DNA of 64,000 nucleotides from Rhizobiales bacterium 64-17 (GCA_001899285.1 MKWA01000017.1:1-64000); one strand, 5' to 3'; positions 17,234 to 26,392 are shown, counted from the first letter of the stretch. The notes: a model not told the origin generated them from the sequence alone. Made by a program: numbers and translations.

Positions 17234-19210
17234 CTAAGCAGTCTGCGCCGCCGACGGATCGGCCGCATCTTCAACAATCATGGGTTCGATGGTCATGATG
17301 CGCGCGCCTTCCGGCACCTGCGTCTGCGCGGCGACGGCGATGTCCTGCACCACGCCGTCGAACGGCGCCAGCAAGGTGTGCTCCATCTTCATCGCTTCGA
17401 TAATCGCGACGCGCTGACCTTTGGTCACGGAGGCTCCCGCCTCGACCAGCACGGCGAGCATCTTGCCGTGCATCGGCGCGCGCACGACGCCGCCGCCCGC
17501 ACCGTCGTCGCTGTCGCCGGCGGCAAAGTCAGGCAAGGCGACGCGGGTCTGCCGGCCCTTGCGCACGGCGATCGCGGCCTCCGGTGCGCGCAGCACCGTG
17601 ACATCGCCGCCGCCCGTGACATCATCGACCGACACCGACGCACGGCCGTCGCCGTCATAGCGGACCACGGCGGACAGTTTCTCGCCGTCGGCGACGACCG
17701 GCCAGGAGACCTGACGCGGCCCGGAGAGCTGGAATGCATCGGCGACATCCCAGGGCGAGGCCGATGATACGGCCCGTTGCGCGCCGCCATCGAGCAGCAC
17801 AGCGGCGGCCGACGCCACCGCGACCTTGTCGAGCGGCTGCGGCGTCGCGCCGAGCGCCGCGAGATTGCGGTCAATGAAGCCGGTGTCGAATTGCCCGGCG
17901 CGGAATGCATCGGCGCGCAGCAGATGCGTGAGGAACGAGATATTGGTGCGCGGCCCGGCCGCCACCGTGCGATCGAGCGCATCGGCAAGCCGCGCCAGCG
18001 CGGCCGCGCGCGTCGGCGCGTGTGCAATCATCTTGGCGATCATCGGATCGTAGAACGGGCTGACCTCGCCGCCCGCCTCGACGCCGCTATCGACGCGGAT
18101 CGCATCGTCGCGCGGGAACGACAGCGCGGCGAGTTTGCCGGTCGACGGCAGGAACCCGTGCTCCGGGTCTTCCGCGTACACGCGCGCCTCGACCGCGTGG
18201 CCGGTGAGCGGCACGGCGTCCTGCGCCAACGGCAGCGTTTCGCCGGCGGCGATGCGGAACTGCCACTCGACCAGATCGAGGCCGGTGACCGCTTCCGTCA
18301 CCGGATGCTCGACCTGAAGCCGCGTGTTCATTTCCATGAACCAGAAGCCGTCAGCCTTCAGCCCGCCCGCACCGTCGGCGATGAACTCGATAGTCCCCGC
18401 GCCGGCATAGCCGACCGCCTTCGCCGCCGCGACCGCGGCCGCGCCCATTGACGCACGCATCTGCGCCGTCATGCCCGGCGCCGGCGCTTCCTCAATCACT
18501 TTTTGATGCCGGCGCTGCAGCGAACAGTCGCGCTCGTTGAGATGGATCGCGTTGCCGTGCGTGTCGGCGAACACCTGCATCTCGATGTGGCGCGGCGCGG
18601 CGATGAATTTCTCGATCAGCACGCGATCGTCGCCGAACGCGGATGCCGCCTCGCGCCGCGCCGAGGCAAGCGCTTCGTCGAAATCGGCATGGCGCTCGAC
18701 GCGGCGCATGCCCTTGCCGCCGCCGCCGGCGACGGCCTTGACCATCACCGGATAGCCGATCTCGTAGGCTTTCTGTTTCAGGAACCGCTCGTCCTGCAGG
18801 TCGCCGTGATAACCGGGCACCACCGGCACGCCGGCCTCCTCCATCAGCTTCTTCGCCCGATCCTTGAGGCCCATGGCGCGGATCGCCGCCGGCGGCGGGC
18901 CGACGAAGACGATGCCGGCTTCTGCGCACGCTTCGGCGAACGCCGCATTCTCCGAGAGAAAGCCGTAGCCGGGATGGATCGCCTGCGCGCCGGAGGCTTT
19001 TGCCGCGGCGATGATCGCGTCGGCGACGAGATAGCTTTGCGCAGCGGGCGCCGGCCCGATGCGATAGGCTTCATCGGCGAGCCGCGTGTGCAGAGCGTCG
19101 CGGTCGGCGTCGGAATAGACGGCGATGGTGCGCAGCCCCATGCGCTTCGCGGTGCGCATGATCCGGCAGGCGATCTCGCCGCGATTGGCAATCAGCACCG
19201 ATGTGAACAT
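17234..19210 (-). CDS. mccA: 3-Methylcrotonyl-CoA carboxylase, biotin-carrying alpha subunit
   Basis: 658 residues with biotin carboxylase (about 1-445: VLIANRGEIACRIMRTAKRM, ATP-grasp GGGGKGMR, RLQVEHPVTE) followed by a middle linker domain and a C-terminal biotinyl domain with the biotin lysine in EAMKMEHTL. The alpha subunit carboxylates biotin using ATP and bicarbonate; the partner transferase (MccB, at about 22.6-24.2 kb) moves CO2 to 3-methylcrotonyl-CoA in leucine degradation. The choice between MCC and PCC is based on the clear MCC-type partner on the same strand and on a separate, better PCC alpha at 38.8 kb. In most genomes the two MCC genes are closer together. Confidence 0.85.
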   Translation of the reverse strand: MFTSVLIANRGEIACRIMRTAKRMGLRTIAVYSDADRDALHTRLADEAYRIGPAPAAQSYLVADAIIAAAKASGAQAIHPGYGFLSENAAFAEACAEAGIVFVGPPPAAIRAMGLKDRAKKLMEEAGVPVVPGYHGDLQDERFLKQKAYEIGYPVMVKAVAGGGGKGMRRVERHADFDEALASARREAASAFGDDRVLIEKFIAAPRHIEMQVFADTHGNAIHLNERDCSLQRRHQKVIEEAPAPGMTAQMRASMGAAAVAAAKAVGYAGAGTIEFIADGAGGLKADGFWFMEMNTRLQVEHPVTEAVTGLDLVEWQFRIAAGETLPLAQDAVPLTGHAVEARVYAEDPEHGFLPSTGKLAALSFPRDDAIRVDSGVEAGGEVSPFYDPMIAKMIAHAPTRAAALARLADALDRTVAAGPRTNISFLTHLLRADAFRAGQFDTGFIDRNLAALGATPQPLDKVAVASAAAVLLDGGAQRAVSSASPWDVADAFQLSGPRQVSWPVVADGEKLSAVVRYDGDGRASVSVDDVTGGGDVTVLRAPEAAIAVRKGRQTRVALPDFAAGDSDDGAGGGVVRAPMHGKMLAVLVEAGASVTKGQRVAIIEAMKMEHTLLAPFDGVVQDIAVAAQTQVPEGARIMTIEPMIVEDAADPSAAQTA

Positions 19211-19234
19211 GACGCCTCGCTGTCTCTTGTCGTC

Positions 19235-20053
19235 TCAACGCGGCGCCGCGCCGGAAGTGGGATTGGTGGCGCGCCGCGCCGGCGCGGGACGGTTACGCTC
19301 GGCCGGCTGATCCGCCTGTTTCGGGTCCGCTTGCTTCGGCTCTGCCTGCTTCGGCTCGGGATTCATGATGCTGACCGGCGGGATCGACGCTGCCGATGGG
19401 AAATCGTAGCGGCCCGATGGCGCAGCGGGGTGCGCGGCCGGAGCCACCGGCGTCGCCGCCGCCATCGCATCGCTGCCGGGCGCCGCCGACACCGCGGGCT
19501 CGGACGGCGTAGTTTTCTCCGGCGCGCTCCACGTGGCACGGTGCCGCTCGACATATTGGGCGAACACGCGCGAGCGCAGATTAGATTTGAGCGTGCTGGC
19601 GTCACCGACCAGCGCGAAGGCGGCGCAGAGGTCCGGGTTGCAGCCGTCGCGGGTCGCAAGCACATGCGCGGCGATGCCGAACCGGTCGAGTTCGGCGGCA
19701 CGGCGCAATCCGGCGGTGACGCGCACAAAACTGGTATCGCCCTCCTTGCCGAAGGCGACAGCGTCAGCGAGCAGATCGAGCCGCGCCGCGGTGTAGGTGA
19801 CGGCGGCGGCGACCGTCTCGGGACGCCTGAACAGCACGGTTTCGCAACCGGCCTCGACGAGATCCCCGGCCGCGCCGTCGAGGCAGGCGAGCGGCGAGCC
19901 GGGCACCAGCGCCCGCGCGGCGAGTTCGCCGGCGCGCTGCGCCAGCGCGCGGCGGTCAGCGGCATGCTCGCGGTCGCCGAACCGGTCGAACGCGAGGAAC
20001 GTCGCGCCCGCCGCGATCAACATCGCCAGCACGATGGCCACCACCGTCTTCAT
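19235..20053 (-). CDS. Hypothetical membrane-anchored protein
   Basis: 272 residues starting MKTVVAIVLAMLIAAGATFL, a signal anchor or signal peptide. A soluble alanine-rich region (about 25-170) with several cysteines (LACLDG, EAGCETVL, DGCNPDLCAAFAL) follows. The last hundred residues are low-complexity (AAATPVAPAAHPAAP; then PEPKQAEPKQADPKQADQ repeats, basic end). The Lys-Gln-Ala-Glu repeat is a small coding tandem repeat. It lies 24 bp upstream of mccA on the same strand. The pattern is known to me only as a hypothetical protein; a periplasmic location is inferred. Confidence 0.7.
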   Translation of the reverse strand: MKTVVAIVLAMLIAAGATFLAFDRFGDREHAADRRALAQRAGELAARALVPGSPLACLDGAAGDLVEAGCETVLFRRPETVAAAVTYTAARLDLLADAVAFGKEGDTSFVRVTAGLRRAAELDRFGIAAHVLATRDGCNPDLCAAFALVGDASTLKSNLRSRVFAQYVERHRATWSAPEKTTPSEPAVSAAPGSDAMAAATPVAPAAHPAAPSGRYDFPSAASIPPVSIMNPEPKQAEPKQADPKQADQPAERNRPAPARRATNPTSGAAPR

Positions 20054-20090
20054 CCGCCCCGCCCGCTCCACCGGTTCGCCGCCATGCCCG

Positions 20091-21071
20091 TCATTGGGCT
20101 TTCGCGCCGGAGAGCTTGACCACCTTGGCCCACTTCTCGATGTCCTTGCGAAGATAGGCATCGAACTCCTTCGGCGACATGCTCATCGGCGCCGCACCCT
20201 GCTTCTGCCATGCTTCCTTGACCGCGGGCTTGGCAACAATGCGGCGAACCTCGGCGTTGAGCTTGTTGACCACGTCATCCGGCGTCCCCTTCGGTGCCAT
20301 CAGGCCGAGCCAGATCGTCGCCTCGTAACCGGGGACGCCGCCCTCGGCCACAGTCGGCAGATCCGGCGTCAGCGCCGAGCGCTTCTCGCCGGTGGTGCCG
20401 AGCGCGCGCACCTGCCCGGCCTTGACATTGTTGAGCATGGTCGGGATCGCGTCGAACATCATCTGCACATGGCCGCCGAGCACGCTGTTGCGCGCCTCGC
20501 CGGACGCCTTGTGCGGAACATGGACGATGTCGGTGCCGCTCATGGCTTTGAACAGCTCGCCGGCCATGTGATACGGCGTGCCCGGCCCCGACGACGCGTA
20601 GTTGAGCTTGCCCGGCTCCTTCTTGGCGAGCGCGATGAACTCGGCGAGGTTTTTCGCCGGCACCGACGGATGGATCACCATGATCAGGTCGGAATAGTTG
20701 ATCGGCGCCACCGCCACGAAATCGCGCATCAGCTCGAACGGCTTGTTGGCGATCAGCGACTCGTTGGTGGTGTGGGTGTTGGACATCAATAGCAGCGTGT
20801 AACCGTCGGGCGCGGACTTCGCGACCATGTCGGTGCCGATGATCGAGCCGGCGCCCGGCCGATTCTCGACGATGAACGACTGCTTGAGATCGTCGGAGAG
20901 CGACTGCGCCAGGACGCGGGCATAAACATCAGCGGGACCGCCGGCGCCAAACGGCACGATGATCTTCACCGTGCGCGCGGGATAGCCTTGGGCCTGCGCA
21001 CCGGTGGTGACGCCAATCGACGTAGTTGCGAGCGCGAGCAAAGCAAGCGCGCCCCGGACAACCGATTGCAT
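20091..21071 (-). CDS. Bug-family (TctC) tripartite tricarboxylate transporter substrate-binding protein
   Basis: 326 residues. Sec signal peptide (LALLALATTSIGVTTGAQA, cleavage before QGYPAR). The mature chain opens with YPARTVKIIVPFGAGGPADV and keeps the Bug motifs NRPGAGSIIGTD, GYTLLLMSN, NYASSGPGTP and the pocket-forming loops. Bug proteins bind carboxylates in the periplasm; the TctA and TctB membrane partners are not in the window, so it is an orphan as Bug proteins often are. The ligand is unknown. Confidence 0.92.
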   Translation of the reverse strand: MQSVVRGALALLALATTSIGVTTGAQAQGYPARTVKIIVPFGAGGPADVYARVLAQSLSDDLKQSFIVENRPGAGSIIGTDMVAKSAPDGYTLLLMSNTHTTNESLIANKPFELMRDFVAVAPINYSDLIMVIHPSVPAKNLAEFIALAKKEPGKLNYASSGPGTPYHMAGELFKAMSGTDIVHVPHKASGEARNSVLGGHVQMMFDAIPTMLNNVKAGQVRALGTTGEKRSALTPDLPTVAEGGVPGYEATIWLGLMAPKGTPDDVVNKLNAEVRRIVAKPAVKEAWQKQGAAPMSMSPKEFDAYLRKDIEKWAKVVKLSGAKAQ

Positions 21072-21206
21072 GACTTTTTCCTCCGCCTTTTGCTTTGATA
21101 TCGCGGCCGCAGACCGGTCCGCGCGGGTTTTCCCGCGTTATTTATCACCCGGACCGGCGCGCACGACAATCGGCGCGGGATGGATTTGTCGCGTTTGTGG
21201 ATGCTG

Positions 21207-21246
21207 AAAAAGTTTCGGCCCGCCGGGAATCATCCGGGCGGGCCGA
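21207..21246 (-). terminator. Probable intrinsic terminator of the histone-like gene
   Basis: CGGCCCGCC and GGCGGGCCG arms around 21216-21245 form a strong stem. On the minus strand it is followed by AAACTTTTTC. It lies about 30 bp past the stop codon at 21274. Confidence 0.55.
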
Positions 21247-21273
21247 TGGCATTGCGGTGGGCAACCGTCGGCG

Positions 21274-21885
21274 TCAGATGACGTCGAGCTGACTCTCCTT
21301 GGCGACGCGCTCGAATGCCTCGCCATTGCTCTTGATCCGATATTGCTGCTCGTCGCCTTCCGACGGCAGGAGCTTGACCACCGTGAAGTTGCCGGGGGCC
21401 GGCGCGCGGCCGAAGGTCGGCGCGCTGTAATAGACAACCTGCCCAACCTGGAATTTATGGGTCACAGGCTCGGCCTGAGGCACCACCGTCGGGCTCGGAA
21501 TCCGAACCGGCCGGGCCGAGGCCGACGCTGCCGCGATCAGCGCCAGTTTGGCGGTCTTCATCGCCTCGGCGATCGACTGCACACTGCGCTGCGACGCCTT
21601 GGTCGCCGGCTTCTCGGCTGGTTTGGATGCCACGGCCGTCTTGGGCGCTGACTTCGGAGCGGATTTCGGCGCCGATTTGGCGGCCGTCTTCACACCTGAC
21701 GTTTTGGCGGTTTTGCCGGGGACAGCGCGGGCGGCGCTGGCCGCCTTGGATTTCGACGCCTCACGGGCCTGAGCGGTGGCCGAACGGCGGGCCGATTTGG
21801 CCTTTACGGCCTTTTTGGTGGTGATGCGGGACGCCTTACCGGACGCGCGGGATTTTTTCACTGAACTCTTGTTCATGAAATGCAC
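21274..21885 (-). CDS. Lys/Ala-rich histone H1-like protein with conserved C-terminal domain
   Basis: 203 residues in two parts. Residues about 1-105 are a very basic, low-complexity Lys-Ala-Ser-rich segment with SAPK repeats, resembling the tails of eukaryotic H1 and bacterial HC1/AlgP-like DNA-binding proteins. Residues about 140-203 are an ordered domain (HKFQVGQVVYYSAP, FTVVKLLPSEG, QYRIKS, ERVAKESQL) that I recognise as a small conserved module of alphaproteobacterial hypothetical proteins. Possible roles are nucleoid or RNA binding through the tail; this is inferred. The start could be ATG 21885 or ATG 21876. The upstream region is AT-rich. Confidence 0.75.
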   Translation of the reverse strand: MHFMNKSSVKKSRASGKASRITTKKAVKAKSARRSATAQAREASKSKAASAARAVPGKTAKTSGVKTAAKSAPKSAPKSAPKTAVASKPAEKPATKASQRSVQSIAEAMKTAKLALIAAASASARPVRIPSPTVVPQAEPVTHKFQVGQVVYYSAPTFGRAPAPGNFTVVKLLPSEGDEQQYRIKSNGEAFERVAKESQLDVI

Positions 21886-22053
21886 TATAGCATCGAAAAC
21901 CCGCTTGTGGGAAAATTTGTTAAAAGAAAATTATATAAAAATCATGGACTTATCGGAAAGAAGGCGGCAACCTGACGCATACCAGACCTGCCTTCGGAAC
22001 CCCAGGCCAGACCCCGCGTTGGCAGCGGCAGCACCACCGCGGAGGTCAGACAC

Positions 22054-22254
22054 ATGCGCGCTTTGCTCGGAATGATCCTCGGCGCGGCCCTCACCTTGGG
22101 CGGCGCCTACCTCTACGATTCCACCAACGCGATGCGGGCCGCCACCGACGGGGTGGCCGCCGAGCGGCCGCTGGTGAACTGGGACGTCGTCAGCGCGAAA
22201 TGGGAGATCGTCACCGCCCGCGCGCGCGAGGAGTGGAGCAAGCTCGCGAGCTGA
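22054..22254 (+). CDS. Small membrane-anchored hypothetical protein
   Basis: 66 residues. A signal-anchor helix (MRALLGMILGAALTLGGAYLYD) is followed by a charged helical stretch ending ARAREEWSKLAS. The start is supported by GGAGG 10 bp upstream (22038-22042). It is oriented opposite to the flanking genes and is followed by another tiny membrane protein gene at 22335. Unknown function. Confidence 0.7.
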   Translation: MRALLGMILGAALTLGGAYLYDSTNAMRAATDGVAAERPLVNWDVVSAKWEIVTARAREEWSKLAS

Positions 22255-22334
22255 CACGACGATAGCGTCCGCGTGAACGTGGGAACTCGGTGTTGGCCCG
22301 ATCGTTGACCATCCGAACCGAACGGAGGCAACAA

Positions 22335-22418
22335 ATGGGTTTTGGACGCGGACTGTTATTGTGGCTGCTGGGCATCCCGCTGCCGATCATCATTCTTCTC
22401 GCCATCTTCTGGCGTTAA
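22335..22418 (+). CDS. 27-residue single-helix membrane protein
   Basis: A complete micro-gene: ATG 22335 with GGAGG (22324-22328) at ideal spacing, encoding MGFGRGLLLWLLGIPLPIII then LLAIFWR and TAA. It has a Gly-rich N-terminus, one transmembrane helix with a Pro kink and a basic end. Nearly identical tiny proteins are, to my knowledge, annotated as hypothetical in several proteobacteria, which argues that it is translated. It is 80 bp downstream of the 66-residue protein gene and may be cotranscribed. Function unknown. Confidence 0.7.
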   Translation: MGFGRGLLLWLLGIPLPIIILLAIFWR

Positions 22419-22459
22419 GGCGAGACAAAGCGTTCCCGAGACACGATTGATGCGACCGC

Positions 22460-22502
22460 CGGCCCGGTTTGGCATTGCCATGCCGGGCCGTCGTCGTTTT
22501 CA
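22460..22502 (+). terminator. Probable terminator after the micro-gene
   Basis: A long hairpin with arms CGGCCCGG (22460-22467) and CCGGGCCG (22483-22490), with inner TGGCA/TGCCA pairing, followed by TCGTCGTTTT. It is about 40 bp past the stop of the 27-residue gene. Confidence 0.5.
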
Positions 22503-22562
22503 GGTTTTTGATGTGTTGCGTTTTCCTCACGCGAACCGGTGCCTCGCTTCGCTCGAGAACGC

Positions 22563-24170
22563 TCACATCCGGAATACGCCGAAGGTCGTCGGCGGCACCG
22601 GCGCATTGAGCGCGGCGGCAAAGGCGAGCCCGAGCACGCGCCGGGTTTCCGACGGCGCGATGATGCCGTCATCCCACAGCCGCGCGGTGGCATGATAGGG
22701 ATGCCCCTCCTCCTCGTAGCGTGCGCGGATCGGCTGCTTGAACTGATCTTCCTCCTCCGCCGACCACTGGCCGCCCGAGGCTTCGATATTGTCGCGGCGG
22801 ACGGTCGCCAGCACCGACGCTGCCTGCTCGCCGCCCATCACCGAAATGCGCGCATTCGGCCACAAGAAGAGAAAGCGCGGATCATAAGCGCGGCCGCACA
22901 TACCATAATTTCCCGCACCATAGGAACCGCCGACGATCACCGTGATCTTCGGCACCTGCGCGCAGGCGACCGCGGTGACGAGCTTGGCGCCATCCTTGGC
23001 GATGCCGCCTGCCTCGTATTCACGCCCGACCATGAAGCCGACGATGTTCTGTAGGAACAACAGCGGAATGCGGCGCTGGCAGCACAGTTCGATGAAATGC
23101 GCACCCTTCACCGCGCTTTCAGAGAACAGAATGCCGTTGTTGCCGAGAATGCCGACCGGGATGCCGTGGATGCGGGCGAAGCCCGTCACCAGCGTCGTGC
23201 CGTAAAGCTGCTTGAACTCGTCGAACTCGGAGCCGTCAACCAGCCGCGCGATCACCTCGCGAATGTCGTATTGCTTCTTGAGATCGACCGGCACCACCCC
23301 ATCGAGTTCAGCGGTCGCGAATTTCGGCTCGGCCGATGCGGCGATCACCACCTCATCGCGCCGCACCGTGTTGAGATTGGCGACGATCCGGCGCGCGATC
23401 GACAGTGCGTGATGATCGTTCTGCGCGTAATGATCGGCGACGCCCGACTTGCGCGCATGCACGTCCGCGCCGCCGAGGTCTTCCGCCGAGACCACCTCGC
23501 CGGTCGCGGCCTTCACCAGCGGCGGCCCGCCAAGAAAGATCGTGCCCTGGTTGCGCACGATGATGGTTTCGTCCGACATCGCCGGCACATAGGCGCCGCC
23601 CGCCGTGCACGAGCCCATCACCACCGCAATCTGCGGGATGCCCAGCGCCGACATGGTCGCCTGATTGTAGAAGATGCGGCCGAAATGCTCGCGGTCGGGG
23701 AACACGTCGGTCTGGTGCGGCAAGTTGGCACCGCCGGAATCGACCAGATAGATGCACGGCAGCCGGTTCTCGCGCGCGATCTCCTGCGCGCGCAGATGCT
23801 TCTTCACCGTCATCGGGTAGTAGGTGCCGCCCTTGATGGTGGAATCGTTGCACACGATCATGCATTCGCGGCCCGACACGCGGCCGATGCCGGTGATCAC
23901 GCCGGCGCCATGGATCTTGTCCTCGTACAATCCATAAGCCGCGAGCGGCGACAGTTCGAGAAACGGCGAACCGGGATCGATCAGCGTCATCACCCGGTCG
24001 CGCGGCAGGAGTTTGCCGCGTGAAACGTGGCGCTCCCGCGCCTTCGCCGAGCCACCGAGCGCCGCCTCCGCGCGCTTCTCGCGCAGATCGCCGACCAGCG
24101 CCTGCATCGCCGCGGCGTTGGCGCTGAAATCCGGACTGGCGGTATCGACACTGGAGGTGAGCACAGGCAA
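22563..24170 (-). CDS. mccB: 3-Methylcrotonyl-CoA carboxylase, carboxyltransferase beta subunit
   Basis: 535 residues, the MCC-beta length (PCC-beta is about 510). Two crotonase-like carboxyltransferase halves are present. MCC-specific features are [60 protein letters not shown] and [19 protein letters not shown]. It transfers CO2 from carboxybiotin on MccA to 3-methylcrotonyl-CoA giving 3-methylglutaconyl-CoA. The mccA gene lies 3.3 kb downstream on the same strand, beyond two small opposite-strand genes, so the two subunits cannot share one simple transcript. Confidence 0.94.
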   Translation of the reverse strand: MPVLTSSVDTASPDFSANAAAMQALVGDLREKRAEAALGGSAKARERHVSRGKLLPRDRVMTLIDPGSPFLELSPLAAYGLYEDKIHGAGVITGIGRVSGRECMIVCNDSTIKGGTYYPMTVKKHLRAQEIARENRLPCIYLVDSGGANLPHQTDVFPDREHFGRIFYNQATMSALGIPQIAVVMGSCTAGGAYVPAMSDETIIVRNQGTIFLGGPPLVKAATGEVVSAEDLGGADVHARKSGVADHYAQNDHHALSIARRIVANLNTVRRDEVVIAASAEPKFATAELDGVVPVDLKKQYDIREVIARLVDGSEFDEFKQLYGTTLVTGFARIHGIPVGILGNNGILFSESAVKGAHFIELCCQRRIPLLFLQNIVGFMVGREYEAGGIAKDGAKLVTAVACAQVPKITVIVGGSYGAGNYGMCGRAYDPRFLFLWPNARISVMGGEQAASVLATVRRDNIEASGGQWSAEEEDQFKQPIRARYEEEGHPYHATARLWDDGIIAPSETRRVLGLAFAAALNAPVPPTTFGVFRM

Positions 24171-24249
24171 GGGGTCGCTCCCGGTTGGCGCATCGTCAAA
24201 TTAAAGCACACTTCCCCCGTTCATTCCCGAACGGAGGCTGAAAACCGCA

Positions 24250-24921
24250 TCACGCCGACATCCGCTCCATCACCGGCCAGTCCGGTTCGTTGTTGGGCAT
24301 CACCCAGGTTTCCTTGAGTGCCGCCGCGCGCCACGACGCCCAGGCCGGCGTCGCCATCACCGCCTGCATGTAGGCGTGAGCAGACGACGACACCGCGACG
24401 CCGTAGTTGAAGAAGCGCGCCACCACCGGCGCATACATGGCGTCGGCCGCGCCGAAGCGCGCGCCGAACAGGAACGGACCGCCAGAGCGGCGCACGCACT
24501 CTGCCCAGATCGCATCAATCCGGCGGACATTGGCCACGGCGTCGTCCGGGATCGCGCGCGGCTTCGGGATCAGCCAGAAATTCATCGGACAGGTGCGGCG
24601 CAACGGCAGGAAACCGGCGTGCATTTCGTTCGCCACCGAGCGGGCCAAGGCGCGCGCGGCGCGATCGTCCGGCCACAAGCCCGCGCCAGGATGCAGTTCG
24701 GCTAGATAATCGAGGATCGCCAGCGATTCCCAGACATGGGTGTCACCGTCGATCAGCACCGGCACCTTGCCCGCCGGCGAATGTTGCAAAATCTCTTCGG
24801 CGCTGCCCGGCACGTAGAGCGGGATGATGGTTTCCTCGAACGGGATCCCGGCCATGGTCATGGCGATCCACGGCCGCAGCGACCATGACGAATAGTTCTT
24901 GTTGCCGATGATCAGTTTCAT
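24250..24921 (-). CDS. Glutathione S-transferase family protein
   Basis: 223 residues starting MKLIIGNKNYSSWSLRPWIA, a thioredoxin-like GST N-domain with a Ser-type active-site segment SSWS. It includes GKVPVLIDGDTHVWESLAI (cis-proline and the gamma-glutamyl-binding ESLAI) and an all-helical C-domain (about 90-215). Cytosolic conjugation or peroxide/isomerase activity is possible; the substrate is not predictable. The start is fixed by the fold; the open frame to 24978 looks non-coding. It is 79 bp upstream of mccB on the same strand. Confidence 0.9.
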   Translation of the reverse strand: MKLIIGNKNYSSWSLRPWIAMTMAGIPFEETIIPLYVPGSAEEILQHSPAGKVPVLIDGDTHVWESLAILDYLAELHPGAGLWPDDRAARALARSVANEMHAGFLPLRRTCPMNFWLIPKPRAIPDDAVANVRRIDAIWAECVRRSGGPFLFGARFGAADAMYAPVVARFFNYGVAVSSSAHAYMQAVMATPAWASWRAAALKETWVMPNNEPDWPVMERMSA

Positions 24922-25013
24922 GTCCGCGCTTGTGTCATGACTTTCGATATTGGTCGTGCCCTGGCTTGCCTCCGGCATCCTGTTTGGGCGGGCACGCTGC
25001 TTATCTTATCGGG

Positions 25014-25072
25014 ATGGCCGGGACGATAAGCCTTCGAAGAACGCCGTTCTTCGAACGCCTATGCGCGGCCAT
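25014..25072. repeat. Intergenic palindromic repeat
   Basis: An outer ATGGCCG (25014-25020) and CGGCCAT (25066-25072) enclose a perfect 11-bp palindrome TTCGAAGAACG-C-CGTTCTTCGAA (25033-25055). Related to the GATGGCCGGGAC unit at 16661-16690. It sits between the rhodanese and GST genes. Confidence 0.7.
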
Positions 25073-25091
25073 GACGGAAAATCGTCCGCGC

Positions 25092-25499
25092 TCAGCCTTT
25101 GGGCGGCACGGCTTCCACCGGTCCGCCGGCCTTCTTCCACGCGCCGAATCCGCCCTTGATATGCGCGACCGGCGCGAGCCCCATGCGGTGCGCAGTCTGT
25201 GTCGCCAGCGCCGAGCGCAGGCCGCCGGCGCAGAAGAACACATATTTCTTGTCCTGCGCGAACAATGGCTTGTGGTAGGGGCTCGCCGGATCGATCCAGA
25301 ATTCCAGCATGCCGCGCGGGCAATGATGCGCGCCCGGCACCCGCCCCTCCCGGTCAAGCTCGCGCGGATCGCGGATATCGACCAGCACTACGTCGTCGCG
25401 GCCGTGCAGCTTGATCGCATCCTCCACCGCGATGGTTTCGATCTCGCGTTCAGCGGCGTCGACCAGCGCCTTGTATCCGGTCGTGATGGTCTGGGGCAT
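25092..25499 (-). CDS. Single-domain rhodanese (sulfurtransferase)
   Basis: 135 residues forming one rhodanese domain: VLVDIRDPRELDREG, then the active-site loop CAGGLRS with nucleophile C90. The loop is one residue longer than that of the phosphatase relatives, consistent with a sulfurtransferase. It would carry sulfane sulfur as a persulfide in the cytoplasm. The ATG at 25499 begins MPQTITTGYK. The gene is divergent from the DUF599 gene. Confidence 0.9.
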   Translation of the reverse strand: MPQTITTGYKALVDAAEREIETIAVEDAIKLHGRDDVVLVDIRDPRELDREGRVPGAHHCPRGMLEFWIDPASPYHKPLFAQDKKYVFFCAGGLRSALATQTAHRMGLAPVAHIKGGFGAWKKAGGPVEAVPPKG

Positions 25500-25653
25500 G
25501 TTCTGGACCTTCGTATCTGCGTTTCGCGGCAGAGTGACAGAGGCTTGCGCACCCCTCAAGTCCACGAAAGACCTGCCTGAAGCCTGTCTGAACTCCGGCA
25601 TTGCCGATGGCAGCGTGGCGGTGGCACCATGGCGATCCGAACCGGATTCCCTC

Positions 25654-26370
25654 ATGTTCGACATCTCGCTTCCCGATCTCCTGGCGCTGGCCTATTTCCT
25701 CGCCGCCTGGTTCGCTTATTCGATCGTCGTCGAGCGCAGCGCGCATGGCGGCGAAAGTCTCAACTCGCTGATGCACGGCTATCGCGACCGGTGGATGCTG
25801 GAAATGCTCGGCCGTCCGATGCGGATGGTCGACGGACAGGTGACCGCCTCGCTGCAGAACGGGGCGGCATTCTTCGCCTCGACCTCGCTGATCGCGGTCG
25901 GCGGCACCCTGACGCTGCTGCGCTCGGCCGACGAAATTCTAACCGTGGTGTCGGTGCTGCCGTTCTCCAGCCCGCCGACCCGCGTCTTGTGGGAAGGAAA
26001 GATGATGGGGCTGGCCATCATCTTCGTCTACGCGTTCTTCAAATTCGCGTGGTCATACCGGCTTTATAACTATGTCGCGATCCTGATCGGCGCGGCGCCG
26101 CCGGTCGAGGAAAAGGATACGCCGCACGCCCGTGCGCTGGCGCATCGCACCGCGCATATCTGCGCTGATGCCGGCCGTCACTTCAATCGCGGGCAGCGCG
26201 CATTCTTTTTCGCGCTCGGCTATCTCGGCTGGTTTCTCGGACCGATCCCGCTGGCGCTCTCCACGACCGCCATCGTCTGGGTCATTTATCGACGACAGTT
26301 CTATTCGGAATCGCGGCGCGCGTTCGATACAACGCCGGATATCGACAAACCGTCGCTGCCGCCGGTCTAG
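25654..26370 (+). CDS. DUF599 family integral membrane protein
   Basis: 238 residues with about four transmembrane segments (about 6-26, 72-92, 115-135, 195-222). The conserved DUF599 signature ALYF...ERSAHGGESLNSLM, MLGRPMRMVDGQ, QNGAAFFASTSL and FFKFAWSYRLYNY is present. The family's function is unknown. The start is at the ATG beginning MFDISLPDLLAL. Neighbours are unrelated. Confidence 0.85.
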   Translation: MFDISLPDLLALAYFLAAWFAYSIVVERSAHGGESLNSLMHGYRDRWMLEMLGRPMRMVDGQVTASLQNGAAFFASTSLIAVGGTLTLLRSADEILTVVSVLPFSSPPTRVLWEGKMMGLAIIFVYAFFKFAWSYRLYNYVAILIGAAPPVEEKDTPHARALAHRTAHICADAGRHFNRGQRAFFFALGYLGWFLGPIPLALSTTAIVWVIYRRQFYSESRRAFDTTPDIDKPSLPPV

Positions 26371-26392
26371 ATCCCGGCTGCCCCGGCGCGCG

